NCBI GenBank assembly: GCA_036491115.1
Contig: DASXCQ010000043.1
Location: 1-64,000 of the forward strand
Direction of reading: 5' to 3'
DNA length: 64,000 nucleotides
Source: DATEPR01 sp036491115
Lineage (GTDB): Bacteria; Actinomycetota; Actinomycetes; Mycobacteriales; Pseudonocardiaceae
The notes beneath the pieces are model-generated. The model searched no databases, was not told where the DNA came from, and saw nothing but the letters and a program-made list of their open reading frames with translations. Positions 25,666 to 33,582 of the stretch are shown here, piece after piece. The position numbers and the translations under genes are program-made. Position 1 is the first letter of the stretch; every line of letters begins with the position of its first letter.

Positions 25666-27129
25666 CTAGTCGACCCGCCCGGACGGGTGCTTGAGGTCGT
25701 GGAGCAGCGCACGGAAGTCCTCGCCAGCGTTCGGGCCGTAGGTCTGCAACTCCTGGTCCAGCTCGGCGGCGACCATCAGGAGCGATGGACGGCTATGCCG
25801 GCCGCCTTGGAGCGCTGCTGCGCCCAGCGTGGATGCCTGGTCGACGTCGCCTTGGCGGGCAGCGATCACCGCCAACGTCAGTTCAGCTTCCGCCTTGCGC
25901 ATGGGAGCGATGACGACGCCGTCCGGCGTGGTAGCGCGTCGGATGACCTCGTCGGCATTGCGCTTCGCAAGCCCGTCCTCACCGACGATCCGGTAGGTGT
26001 CCATCGCGTAGAAGTCCCACTTATCCGGGTCGACCACGAAATGGTTGTCCGGCCGCTCGGGATACGGAAGGCCATTGAGCAACTCGCTACCGTGCTCCAA
26101 TGCGGCGTGCACGTCCTCCGCATTGCCCATGCGGGCATACGCCTTCGCTTGCTGGCCATAAAGCTGGACGGCGACAGATTGTGACGGTGCCGCTGCGATT
26201 CCCGCCTGCGCGGCCGAGATGACCGCCCGATGGTTTCCGGAGGTGAGATGGAACCACGCGAGCATTTCATGTGCCCATCCGATGACAGCCGGATTTCCGG
26301 AGTCAGCCCCGAGATTCATGGCCATCCGTCGCGTCGCTTCGGCCGCAGCCGAGTCGCCGAGGTCATACTCAAGACACCCCACTAGTAGGGCGAGCATGCC
26401 AGCATTGTTGAGGATGTCTCGATGCTGCGCGAGCGTAATGCGGTTCTCTAGCAGTTGCGTCACTCGGCCCAGCCATTGCTTACCGGTGTCCACTAGTTCA
26501 CGGGCATCGGCGTGCGCGTAGTCACAGCAAAGCTGCTCCACGGTGATATTGAGAGCGTCCAGCGTCGATTGGTCAATGGCAGAGGCTCGCACGCGTTGGA
26601 GCAATTCAAGCGTGTCCATTCCGGTCGCTGCGATGAGCACATCATCACGCGCCCGCAGAACAGTCAAACCGTTCGACGAACCAGCCCGAGGCGATATCAG
26701 ACGACTCTGCCCCGGAAGATCGAACCACAGTAGATGCTGCGGCAAGTGCAAGATTCGAGCGTAGTTCCGAAGTGTTTCGAGATTCTGCTCAGATCTGCCA
26801 TTTTCGAGCTTACTCACCTGAGCCTGCGTCAGGCCGAGCCAACGGCCGAGCAGCTCTTGATTGAGCGCCTTGCCGAAAAGCTCGAGATGACGAGGATGGT
26901 TGCGATATGCCTTGAAAATCTTCCCGATGTGCTGGCTCTCGAACGCCGAACGGAACTCGTCAGTCTCGAAGAACTCGTTCCTGAGCTGAGCCGGCGGGGT
27001 ACGGAGCTGGTCCCGCTGCTCTCGGTGGCATCTGCTGCACAGACGTGCGGTGTTGTCAGCCGCAACCGATGACCCGCAGGCCGGGCAACGGCGGTCACCG
27101 CTACGTGCTCCCTGCTCGGGAGCGCCCAT
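25666..27129 (-). CDS. XRE-family regulator with zinc ribbon and TPR-like region
   Basis: This 487-residue protein has a short Cys-rich ribbon ('CPACGSSVAADNTARLCSRC') and then an XRE HTH at about residues 80-140 ('GRWLGLTQAQVSKLENGRSE'). A long helical TPR-like region follows ('AHEMLAWFHLTSGNHRAVIS', 'QQAKAYARMGNAEDVHAALE'). This layout is common among actinomycete regulators whose TPRs may bind peptides or partner proteins. It is placed directly upstream of the transfer operon on the same strand, with three palindromes between, so it is the likely master switch of transfer or cargo. It is divergent from the Imm1-like gene. Confidence 0.85.
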   Translation of the reverse strand: MGAPEQGARSGDRRCPACGSSVAADNTARLCSRCHREQRDQLRTPPAQLRNEFFETDEFRSAFESQHIGKIFKAYRNHPRHLELFGKALNQELLGRWLGLTQAQVSKLENGRSEQNLETLRNYARILHLPQHLLWFDLPGQSRLISPRAGSSNGLTVLRARDDVLIAATGMDTLELLQRVRASAIDQSTLDALNITVEQLCCDYAHADARELVDTGKQWLGRVTQLLENRITLAQHRDILNNAGMLALLVGCLEYDLGDSAAAEATRRMAMNLGADSGNPAVIGWAHEMLAWFHLTSGNHRAVISAAQAGIAAAPSQSVAVQLYGQQAKAYARMGNAEDVHAALEHGSELLNGLPYPERPDNHFVVDPDKWDFYAMDTYRIVGEDGLAKRNADEVIRRATTPDGVVIAPMRKAEAELTLAVIAARQGDVDQASTLGAAALQGGRHSRPSLLMVAAELDQELQTYGPNAGEDFRALLHDLKHPSGRVD

Positions 27130-27365
27130 CCCGATCCCCCGTCGACGTCGCTGAGCTGCTGCTATGCCTCACTCAGAGTACATCGATCGTCACAGTCCCA
27201 CCATCGCGTGAACCCGGCCGACAAGGACCACACCGTCACCTGGCGATATGTCAGCGCGGGAATGCGGCATGTCCGAACGGATATAGACCACCCCACAGTG
27301 GCGGCGGCACGGTTGGCGCAGTTCGTCCAGTACCCACACGGACCAGATTCGAGGCAGCCCCAACG

Positions 27366-27824
27366 ATGTCCCCACCCGAACACCTGGTCCTCACAGCGTC
27401 ACTAACCACCGGAGTCGCACAGGTCGCACGCGGAATGACAGAGTCCGCCCACCTGGTCGATGAAATCTTGAAGCTAGACCACACAGACTGGGAGACCACA
27501 CTCTCGCTCGGCGATGTCGAATTTCACCAGACGTCAGAGGGTCCGTATCCCGACAATCAGATGAGGGTGAGCGTCCAGCCGTCGAGAGGCTACGCGGCCC
27601 TCAACCACACCGACATTAACGACCCTGACGTCTACCTCGCCAATTCCTACAACCCGAGACGACCGCTGCCTGAAATCTCCCTCATCTTCAACGGCACGAC
27701 CGGTCGCGTATTTCCCCGCACTGCCGCTATTCCAATAGCCGACGCCCGAAAGGCTCTGCACGAGTGGGTACGAACGCGCGCACGCCCGACGTGCATTGAG
27801 TGGCGTCCATACGACGCCTACTAG
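27366..27824 (+). CDS. Imm1-like immunity protein, no cognate toxin seen
   Basis: This protein of about 152 residues has the build of Imm1-family immunity proteins. It has strand-rich segments ('MRVSVQPSRGYAALNHTDI', 'PEISLIFNGTTGRVFPRTAA') and the C-terminal signature 'ADARKALHEWVRTRARPTCI' followed by EWRPYD. Imm1 proteins neutralise polymorphic toxins, but no toxin gene is adjacent, so it may protect against toxins of sibling cells or of other elements. The start is uncertain: ATG at 27366 (GAGG upstream) or ATG at 27435. It is the first gene after the divergent XRE regulator and heads a run of small plus-strand genes. Confidence 0.65.
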   Translation: MSPPEHLVLTASLTTGVAQVARGMTESAHLVDEILKLDHTDWETTLSLGDVEFHQTSEGPYPDNQMRVSVQPSRGYAALNHTDINDPDVYLANSYNPRRPLPEISLIFNGTTGRVFPRTAAIPIADARKALHEWVRTRARPTCIEWRPYDAY

Positions 27825-27852
27825 CTTTCTTCACCTGCGAGATTGGATACGA

Positions 27853-28035
27853 ATGAACCTGCTGTGCCCGCTGAACAGGCAGGCAAGACCCACGCCATGG
27901 GCGTTCGCCGCCACAAGGCTCGTTGTCTGCCTGGCCACGCTCAGCCCAGAACAAGTGCAAGCGGCGAACGACGCCCTGTTTCCTGATGGCATCCCGCCGC
28001 AGGGCGACCACACCCCGCAAAGGAGGACGTCATGA
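27853..28035 (+). CDS. Small hypothetical protein (60 aa)
   Basis: A 60-residue frame whose stop overlaps the next start (ATGA). The middle ('LVVCLATLSPEQVQAANDAL' followed by FPDG) resembles short proteins found in actinomycete integrative elements ahead of small regulators. There is no clear Shine-Dalgarno site. Function unknown; coding status rests on the overlap chain. Confidence 0.5.
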   Translation: MNLLCPLNRQARPTPWAFAATRLVVCLATLSPEQVQAANDALFPDGIPPQGDHTPQRRTS

Positions 28036-28208
28036 TCGACCCGGTCTCCTTGGTCTTTCTTCTGATCATCGTCGTGTGCGTGCCGGCCGTGGCCTATCTG
28101 GTTCCGCAGGACCCAGCGGTAGTCCGCATGGTCGGCGCAGTGAGCCAACGGTGTCGACACCGCCGGACGCGACGGTGGGTCGCCCGCCAGCGAGGGGAGC
28201 GGCGATGA
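28032..28208 (+). CDS. Small single-span membrane protein (58 aa)
   Basis: A 58-residue protein with one membrane segment ('LVFLLIIVVCVPAVAYLV') and a highly basic C terminus ('RCRHRRTRRWVARQRGERR'). AAAGGAGG lies 5 bases before the ATG, an excellent ribosome-binding site. Start and stop overlap both neighbours. Function unknown; such proteins recur in actinomycete element gene runs. Confidence 0.6.
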   Translation: MIDPVSLVFLLIIVVCVPAVAYLVPQDPAVVRMVGAVSQRCRHRRTRRWVARQRGERR

Positions 28209-28441
28209 GTTTCGACACCGGTGGCTATCGGACGCGATGGACCGTGCCCTGCACGGACTTGATCGGCCACCAATGGCGGGTCGTGATCAGTCCAGCCAGC
28301 ACCGGGTCGACCCTGCTGGTCGCCCTACCCTCCGACACCGTCCGGCTAACCGACCAGCAGGCGATGGAGATGGCCGCAGACCTAGTGAACGCCGTACGAG
28401 AGACCCTGCCGGCCCACGAAGAAGCGGAGACCGAGTCGTGA
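28205..28441 (+). CDS. Small hypothetical protein (78 aa)
   Basis: A 78-residue protein with a strand-rich first half ('RWTVPCTDLIGHQWRVVISP') and an acidic helical tail ('QQAMEMAADLVNAVRETLP'). It overlaps the preceding stop by ATGA and the following GTG by GTGA. No family is recognised. It belongs to a four-gene coupled set of small element genes. Confidence 0.55.
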   Translation: MSFDTGGYRTRWTVPCTDLIGHQWRVVISPASTGSTLLVALPSDTVRLTDQQAMEMAADLVNAVRETLPAHEEAETES

Positions 28442-28734
28442 ACACCGATCACCGACCGCTGGACGACGGCGCCATCGCCGCAATGCTCGCCTCGATCGGC
28501 GCCCAGGTACGCGACGCGCGCAAAGCACGCGGCTGGTACCTCGCCGACATAGCCGCCTTGCTCGGCCTGTCCCCCTCGGTGCTCTGCCGCCTAGAACTGG
28601 CCCGGCGTGAACCGAGCCTGCACCAGGTCATTAGCACCTGCGCCGCGCTCGGCAAGCGATTCAGCGACGTGGTCCGGCAGGCCGAAGACGACGCGTTTCC
28701 ACTCGGCTCCGGCCCGTGGGACACGCCACTCTGA
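28438..28734 (+). CDS. XRE-family HTH regulator (98 aa)
   Basis: This 98-residue single-domain regulator has an XRE/Cro-type HTH spanning residues 20-80: 'VRDARKARGWYLADIAALLG', 'LSPSVLCRLELARREPSLHQ' and 'VISTCAALGKRFSDVV'. It starts with GTG overlapping the upstream stop. Single-domain XRE proteins commonly act as element repressors or antitoxins; no partner toxin is apparent. It is convergent with the nuclease module that ends at 28922. Confidence 0.8.
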   Translation: MNTDHRPLDDGAIAAMLASIGAQVRDARKARGWYLADIAALLGLSPSVLCRLELARREPSLHQVISTCAALGKRFSDVVRQAEDDAFPLGSGPWDTPL

Positions 28735-28921
28735 GGCTGACTCGGCGTTCTCATATCTCATGCCGCCACACAGAAAAGGCACATCGGTCCTCCATTTCCA
28801 CGGAACCCTGCCCGACCTGCCCATATTCGATGGAATTCGCCTCACAATCCATCCGAGATCGTTGCAGTCATCTCGACCCAATGTGGCCCAAGATTGATCT
28901 GCAGCGGTGCTTGCACCCAAT

Positions 28922-30247
28922 CTATGTCGCTGGTTGGTGCCGATCAGGGACTTGCGCTGTTGAACCTTTAAATGGAAGGTCCGCGAGCTCGCGGAGAGGG
29001 GCAGCTACATGAGCTCCTGCAACTCGTCCAAGGCACCGAAGTGCAACAAGTATAAGTCCCCTGTGCTCGATAGTGAAAAGATGCGAGAACGCTTGCACCT
29101 GCCAGTTTTCGTCACCTAAGAGAGCATCAAAGCAGGCTAGTTCGGCCGTTTGAAGCAAATCGCGTGAAACCTGCGGATTATCTCTTAGGCGTTGAACAAA
29201 GTCGATATAGTCATCGAGGTATTCGGGCGGGGCAGCAATAGTATCACGGAGCGAGGGCACCTCTATGCGGATTGGTTCGGCGCCAGCCGCGACATACGCC
29301 TTGTGAGTGCGGTCTTGAATATGCCGCACCAACGCGTCAGCTCGCTCCAATAATGGGAGTAGGTCCTCGTCATCCGGATCGCCGACGGTGAGCGCTCTCT
29401 CCAGTCGCCCGCTTAGCGTGCGCGCAGGAATTGCATCGAGCTGGCCGGCGTCTTGGAGACCAGCGAGGATGATTGCGATGAAAGCATGGCTCGACAGCAC
29501 CTTGGCGGAAGGATCTGGAAGGATGCCCTGACGGGCTGCGGCGGCACCGAACCGTTGGACTGCCGCGAGGAGCGCGGGTGAGTCCGATAGAAGAGCTCCT
29601 CCGCGCAAGAACTTCGCCAAATTCGAAGGTATCTCAGGCAATCCCTTAAGCTGTGTATCCGTACGCGCCTCTGATGCAGCACATGCCGCTCCATCAAGAT
29701 GAGCAAATGTTCTGGGCAACCACGCATGTGCTTCTTCCCTGCGCCTAACTGTAACCTCATCCATCGCGATGACACTCAATTGTCGCGCAAGGACTAGCCC
29801 CCGTTTGCTAATGGTCTGCCGGACGAGGGTTACCCGATCCAATTCAAGGAGCTGACGGAAGCCAGCCAGCCACACGAGAGTGTATGGTTCTCCGCTTTGG
29901 CCCTTTCCACTCTTGCACTCAAGCACCGACCGCGACAGCCGCAAGCGTCGATCGAGGTCCAGAGATAAAACGTCGACGTCAGTCAGGACATCTCGCCCGC
30001 TGTCAGCTTCGGCGGCAGCTAAGGGCACCCGAAGACGCACAAATGCACCCTCGGCGAATTCCAGGCGGGCCACCCGCAGTTCGAGCTGGCCCCCCGCGGT
30101 TTCACTCGGTTTGGTGCCGGGAGTCGGTCGTCTGCCCGCAGTGCGGCGACTCGAACCGGCTTCAGTGGGTTTGCCGGCGGTCTCGGCGGTGAATGCCTCG
30201 CTGTCGTTACCGCCGTGCGCGGGCCCGCTGGTCGGCAATTCATTCAC
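28922..30247 (-). CDS. PD-(D/E)XK nuclease-like protein of a two-gene module
   Basis: This 441-residue protein starts with about 55 disordered residues, followed by a nuclease-like core. 'LTDVDVLSLDLD' (D90, D92, D96) comes before the strand 'SVLECKSGKG' (E110, K112), giving the D...E-x-K arrangement of restriction-endonuclease folds. The rest is helical ('LLEADALVRHIQ'-like segments, 'LDDYIDFVQRLRDNPQVSRD') and unassigned. The GTG start overlaps the stop of the upstream 429-residue gene (GTGA), so the two proteins are coupled. An unassigned partner plus a PD-(D/E)XK protein on a mobile element suggests DNA-targeting defence. I do not recognise it as a named system. Confidence 0.7.
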   Translation of the reverse strand: MNELPTSGPAHGGNDSEAFTAETAGKPTEAGSSRRTAGRRPTPGTKPSETAGGQLELRVARLEFAEGAFVRLRVPLAAAEADSGRDVLTDVDVLSLDLDRRLRLSRSVLECKSGKGQSGEPYTLVWLAGFRQLLELDRVTLVRQTISKRGLVLARQLSVIAMDEVTVRRREEAHAWLPRTFAHLDGAACAASEARTDTQLKGLPEIPSNLAKFLRGGALLSDSPALLAAVQRFGAAAARQGILPDPSAKVLSSHAFIAIILAGLQDAGQLDAIPARTLSGRLERALTVGDPDDEDLLPLLERADALVRHIQDRTHKAYVAAGAEPIRIEVPSLRDTIAAPPEYLDDYIDFVQRLRDNPQVSRDLLQTAELACFDALLGDENWQVQAFSHLFTIEHRGLILVALRCLGRVAGAHVAAPLRELADLPFKGSTAQVPDRHQPAT

Positions 30248-31533
30248 GAGCGTCGGCCCATAATTCGTTGGGTAGGAACCTCTCGAAGCGCAGCCAGAAG
30301 TCGTGACTGCTCCACTTCGTCGATATCCGTTGTGAGAGCTAGTCGGGCACGTTCCTTCTCCACATGGACATACGAGCGCTGCGCTCTTAGGGCCGCCGCA
30401 TCGGCTGCAGAAGTACGATCGCCATCGTTGCCCTCTCTCGAAGCCAGGAGGTTAAGTGCGTCTTCGGCCACATCCGACTGAAGAAGCTCAAGCCGGAATC
30501 TATTCGTCGTACTACCGGGAATTACTCGAACTACGCCCGCCTTCTCCAGCATTGGGTAGTCGGTTCCGATTGAAGTCACATTGCCAGCGATCCCACGACT
30601 TATCAGCGAACGCAGGAAAACTGCTGGGTCGTCAAGTTTATATTTGGCGAAGGTGGCAGCATATATCATCGAGCCTACCAGCTGCCGCACCTGACCGGAC
30701 GCATCACCAGCAGTTCCACCGAAAGGATCGCGGCCAAGATGCGGCGTAAACAAGAACCCCTGTTCTGCGCCCTCCGATGTCTGAATAACGGAGCGTTGAA
30801 CTAATCCTTGAGAAACGGCGAATGCCACCCATTTGCTTTCGGTTGCCTTCACGTGCGCCTCGGGAAGCCCCGGGTTGGCAGCGAGCTCTTGGAGAAGTGC
30901 CGCTACTTCACTCGTCGCTCTTGCGTCTGCAGCCTTGAGAGCTGCTTGTGCAATTGAGTCCCCTTGCGTCCATACGTTCGGGTTGTAGAGCACTTCTCGA
31001 CCATCTTCAGTCCTAACTCGCCGGACAAGCCCCAGGAAGGTAAGGTAGCGGAGGGCATCTGCGGCAGCTTCGTTGTTTCCGGCAACACCATCAGAAAGAG
31101 CGGCGGCGTGCAGAGCATCCTCTAATAGCAATGGCTGCAGCGTGGTTGCTCGAAGGAGACCTAGTGCCGCCCGTTCGTATGGGTGCGCCATCAGCGTGTT
31201 TAGTAGTTGCGGTGCGAACGCTACTAAATCGCCCGGCGGGGGTATACTTTCCGCGACGGATATCGGAGCGCCGTACTGATCACGGACGACGGAGACCCAA
31301 TTTAGTGATTCCATCGTCGTCACTACATCTGCCAGATTGCGGACGCCAAGCCCTACCTCCAGTCCAATGGCCCGCACACGATCTGCGCTGCTGGTGGTGC
31401 TGCCGCGTAAGCGGAACGCGACATCGAAGACGCGCCCCGCGAACTCGAGTTGTTCCAACGCAGCCCGCTCGGTGCCCATCTGGTAGACAGACAGGTGCCG
31501 CGAGAGGCCAAGCACGAGCTCAGCGTCGGTCAT
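30244..31533 (-). CDS. Partner protein of the nuclease, winged-helix-like repeats
   Basis: This protein of about 429 residues has no membrane segment. Several stretches look like winged helices, such as 'AADALRYLTFLGLVRRVRTE', 'LADVVTTMESLNWVSVVRDQ' and 'TDYPMLEKAGVVRVIPGSTT'. Others are plain helices. Such repeated wHTH units suggest a DNA- or protein-recognition subunit for the coupled nuclease. The start could be ATG 31533 (GGAGGGG 12 bases upstream) or ATG 31554 in frame; the first is chosen. The nuclease gene follows with a four-base overlap. Codon use is AT-richer than the chromosome. No named family is recognised. Confidence 0.6.
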   Translation of the reverse strand: MTDAELVLGLSRHLSVYQMGTERAALEQLEFAGRVFDVAFRLRGSTTSSADRVRAIGLEVGLGVRNLADVVTTMESLNWVSVVRDQYGAPISVAESIPPPGDLVAFAPQLLNTLMAHPYERAALGLLRATTLQPLLLEDALHAAALSDGVAGNNEAAADALRYLTFLGLVRRVRTEDGREVLYNPNVWTQGDSIAQAALKAADARATSEVAALLQELAANPGLPEAHVKATESKWVAFAVSQGLVQRSVIQTSEGAEQGFLFTPHLGRDPFGGTAGDASGQVRQLVGSMIYAATFAKYKLDDPAVFLRSLISRGIAGNVTSIGTDYPMLEKAGVVRVIPGSTTNRFRLELLQSDVAEDALNLLASREGNDGDRTSAADAAALRAQRSYVHVEKERARLALTTDIDEVEQSRLLAALREVPTQRIMGRRS

Positions 31534-32314
31534 GATCGCCAAATTCCCCTCCATTCGGCTGTGAGCCGACTGCTCTGCAGGTGGCGGTACAGACGCGTAC
31601 GGTACCTATCTTCGTCGCTCGTCACATCAGATTCCAGGTCTCCCGCGTTACCCCTGGGCTGGACGTCACCGTCCTGTTGATCGAACGAGGCCCTACTGAC
31701 CTTGCCCGTACGGCTGATACGCGTGGGCAGACTGCATGGATCGGCTAAGTGGTCAACGCAGACTGCCCGAGAGTCCTCGGAGTCAGCTTTGTCCGTGCTC
31801 CGACCTGGGAGAGAGCAGGTGGCGCCTTGATCAACACCGCCTCAAACTCGACGGATTATCTCGCTGGCCGAGTTTCTTATATGAGGAGACGTAGGGTTAG
31901 TGTGCACAAGGTCGTCCTCGGACAAAATTCTGAGTGCCAGTCTCCCCTCGGCGGATTCGTCCTCGACATCGCCGCCCGGCATTTACACCTGCCCGCAGGC
32001 TGCTGATGCGGATGGAGAGACGGTACTCATCAAGGCTCAGCTGAGGGCACTGCGGGCACAGCCCGCGCTGCCAGCCTATCGGCCGGTGACCGGCAGGTCT
32101 TCATCCATCAACTGGTGCACAGTCGAGTTGGCGGTAGGCAGTCCAGGGGCATCGTCGGAGACATACGCAGGTAGAACAGCTACTTGACGATGTGGCGAAG
32201 GGTCGCAGCCTCCCAGCGGCCATCCGGGCACGATCGGGCGGGGATGGGAATCATCGACCCATGCACGGTGACGCTCACATCCAAGCGGCGGTCAAAGGTG
32301 TGGAAGGCGGCTAC
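31534..32314. other. ~780-base spacer at the right end of the element
   Basis: No reading frame here has both a start site and family support. It contains a possible terminator-like hairpin GCGGGC-ACA-GCCCGC at 32052-32066 and a smaller GCCGG-TGA-CCGGC at 32082-32094. The last 60 bases hold GGAAGG before the new lysR start. It probably carries the promoter that now drives lysR and that of the nuclease module; it may include decayed genes. Confidence 0.4.
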
Positions 32315-33295
32315 ATGACGGATTTGAGCAGGTCAGCACTTGACTTGGAACGTATTAGAAAATTCGTGGTTGTCGCCGAGGAGCTGAACTTCAGCCGCGC
32401 CGCCGCTCGGCTGCGGATCGCCGGTCCGTCGCTGTCCCAGCAGATCAAGGCGTTGGAACGGGATCTGGGCGTCCAACTCTTCGAACGCGACCGCCACTCG
32501 GTGTCGCTCACCACGCCCGGCGTCGCTCTGCTCCCCCAGGCCCGCGACCTGCTCCAACAGGCTGACGAGGTGCGCAGGCGCGCCGTCGACCTGGCGAGCC
32601 GCCCTCCGGTGCGGCTGGGCTACGTCAACTGGCGCCCGCCCGACCTGCTCGCCCGCGTCGCCGGCACGGCCGAACTGCACGTCGACACCTGGGTGATGCC
32701 ATCCCACACCCAGGCCGCCCGCGTCGCCGACCACAGCATCGACCTGGCGATCTGCTGGGTGACGACGACCGACCTGGACCAGTACGGCATGTCCGCCCGG
32801 CTGCTCGGCGCCGACCGGCTGTACACCGTCGTGGTGGGCGACGACACGTCCGACGTCCGGGCCGAGGACACGACCGTCCTCGTGGACGCGGACGTCGCCG
32901 GTTGGGCGTCGTGGAACGTCTGGGCCGAACAGTTCGCCCGCGCCACCGGTGCCACCGCGCTGCGGATCGACGCCGGTGGCGTCACCGGGCCCGCGTTCGT
33001 CGACCACGTCCGCAGGCTGCGCCGCCCGGTGGTCAACTCGCCCAAGGGCCAGACGTCACCGCTGCCGCCCGGCCTGTCCCGCCGCCCGGTGGTGGACCCG
33101 TCGCCGTACTGGACGTGGTCGTTGGTGTGGCGGCGGGACGAGAGCCGCGCCGAGGTGCTCGCCGTGGTGGACGCCCTCACCCGCGACGTGGACGTGCCGG
33201 GCCTGGCCGACCGGTCGGCCTGGCTGCCCGACGACGATCCGCACCGCCCTACCGGGACGGCCCGGGGTCGCTCGGGTGCGGGGTCAACGGGGTAA
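32315..33295 (+). CDS. LysR-family regulator, chimeric start supplied by the element
   Basis: This 326-residue LysR-type regulator has an HTH at about residues 9-67 ('EELNFSRAAARLRIAGPSLS', 'QQIKALERDLGVQLFERDRH') and a substrate-binding domain that ends with a disordered tail. The first 20 or so residues ('MTDLSRSALDLERIRKFVVV') are encoded by element DNA and imitate the lost host start 'MELRQLRYFVAVA'. The insertion therefore restores a full-length reading frame with a new ribosome site (GGAAGG). The protein is probably functional but has lost its native promoter and its place beside the MFS gene. Its 3' end overlaps the isomerase-like gene by 47 bases. Confidence 0.88.
   Translation: MTDLSRSALDLERIRKFVVVAEELNFSRAAARLRIAGPSLSQQIKALERDLGVQLFERDRHSVSLTTPGVALLPQARDLLQQADEVRRRAVDLASRPPVRLGYVNWRPPDLLARVAGTAELHVDTWVMPSHTQAARVADHSIDLAICWVTTTDLDQYGMSARLLGADRLYTVVVGDDTSDVRAEDTTVLVDADVAGWASWNVWAEQFARATGATALRIDAGGVTGPAFVDHVRRLRRPVVNSPKGQTSPLPPGLSRRPVVDPSPYWTWSLVWRRDESRAEVLAVVDALTRDVDVPGLADRSAWLPDDDPHRPTGTARGRSGAGSTG
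32361..32390 (+). other. attR, right attachment junction (approximate)
   Basis: Element sequence (AT-rich, ending near GTGGTTGTC) passes into host lysR sequence (GAGGAGCTGAACTTC) here. GTCGCCGAGG at 32372-32381 aligns with GTGGCCAAGG at attL. Joining the element ends predicts an attP in which GTGGT and ACCAC flank a CGCC-GA-GGCG dyad, consistent with a serine-integrase site. The exact crossover is not resolved. Confidence 0.65.
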
Positions 33296-33545
33296 CGGTG
33301 TCGTGTCGCCACACCCGCAGCGGCATCGACGCCAACAGCGTCTCCAGCGCGTCCGCGTCGTCGGCGCTGAACAGTCCCCAGGTCCGCCACTCGCCCGGCG
33401 CCAGCGGTGGCCGCCACAGCCGCAGCAGGTTGCCCTGCCCGATCAGCTGGGCCGCCCGCGCCGCCTCGCGGGTGCGCATGGCGGCCACCTCGTCGTCGGA
33501 CGTGCCGGCCGGCACGGTGGTCACCATGTCCACCAGAAACTCCAT
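33249..33545 (-). CDS. Muconolactone isomerase-family protein
   Basis: This 98-residue protein matches the muconolactone delta-isomerase (CatC) ferredoxin-like fold: 'MEFLVDMVTTVPAG' at the N terminus, then 'LLRLWRPPLAPGEWRTWGLF' and 'DADALETLLASMPL'. True CatC acts in the beta-ketoadipate pathway, but no catA or catB neighbours are present, so it may be a family member with another ligand. It overlaps the convergent lysR gene, and with the MFS gene on the far side of the element it may have been part of one small LysR-controlled locus before insertion. Confidence 0.85.
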   Translation of the reverse strand: MEFLVDMVTTVPAGTSDDEVAAMRTREAARAAQLIGQGNLLRLWRPPLAPGEWRTWGLFSADDADALETLLASMPLRVWRHDTVTPLTPHPSDPGPSR

Positions 33546-33582
33546 CGCACCATCCTCGCCGTCCCCGATGAGTTCCGCGTCC

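Larger units (their letters stand above)
13524..32377 (+). mobile_element. Integrated actinomycete conjugative-type element (~18.85 kb) in lysR
   Basis: The boundaries come from a LysR gene whose codons 1-13 and 14-onward are separated by 18.85 kb. Inside are a large serine integrase at the left end, an FtsK/TraB-like translocase operon of the type used by Streptomyces-style conjugation, WhiB and XRE regulators, small overlapping plasmid-type ORFs, and cargo with defence-type domains. I saw no replication initiator (RepSA, RepAM or Prim-Pol type) and no relaxase or type IV secretion genes. It is therefore better described as an AICE-like integrative element without an obvious Rep. Cargo at 16.8-20.9 and 28.9-31.6 kb is visibly AT-richer than the host genes. 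Confidence 0.88.

Noticed and set aside
28981..28994. Palindrome CCGCGAGCTCGCGG as a regulatory site
   Set aside because: It lies inside the coding end of the nuclease gene and is easily generated by GC-rich codons; no supporting context.
31749..32187. Two small plus-strand frames near the right end of the element
   Set aside because: No ribosome site, no family resemblance and inconsistent coding character; treated as spacer.
13524..32377. Integration into a tRNA gene, as in classical AICEs
   Set aside because: No tRNA-like sequence is present at either junction; the boundaries fall within a lysR coding region and the integrase is a serine type.
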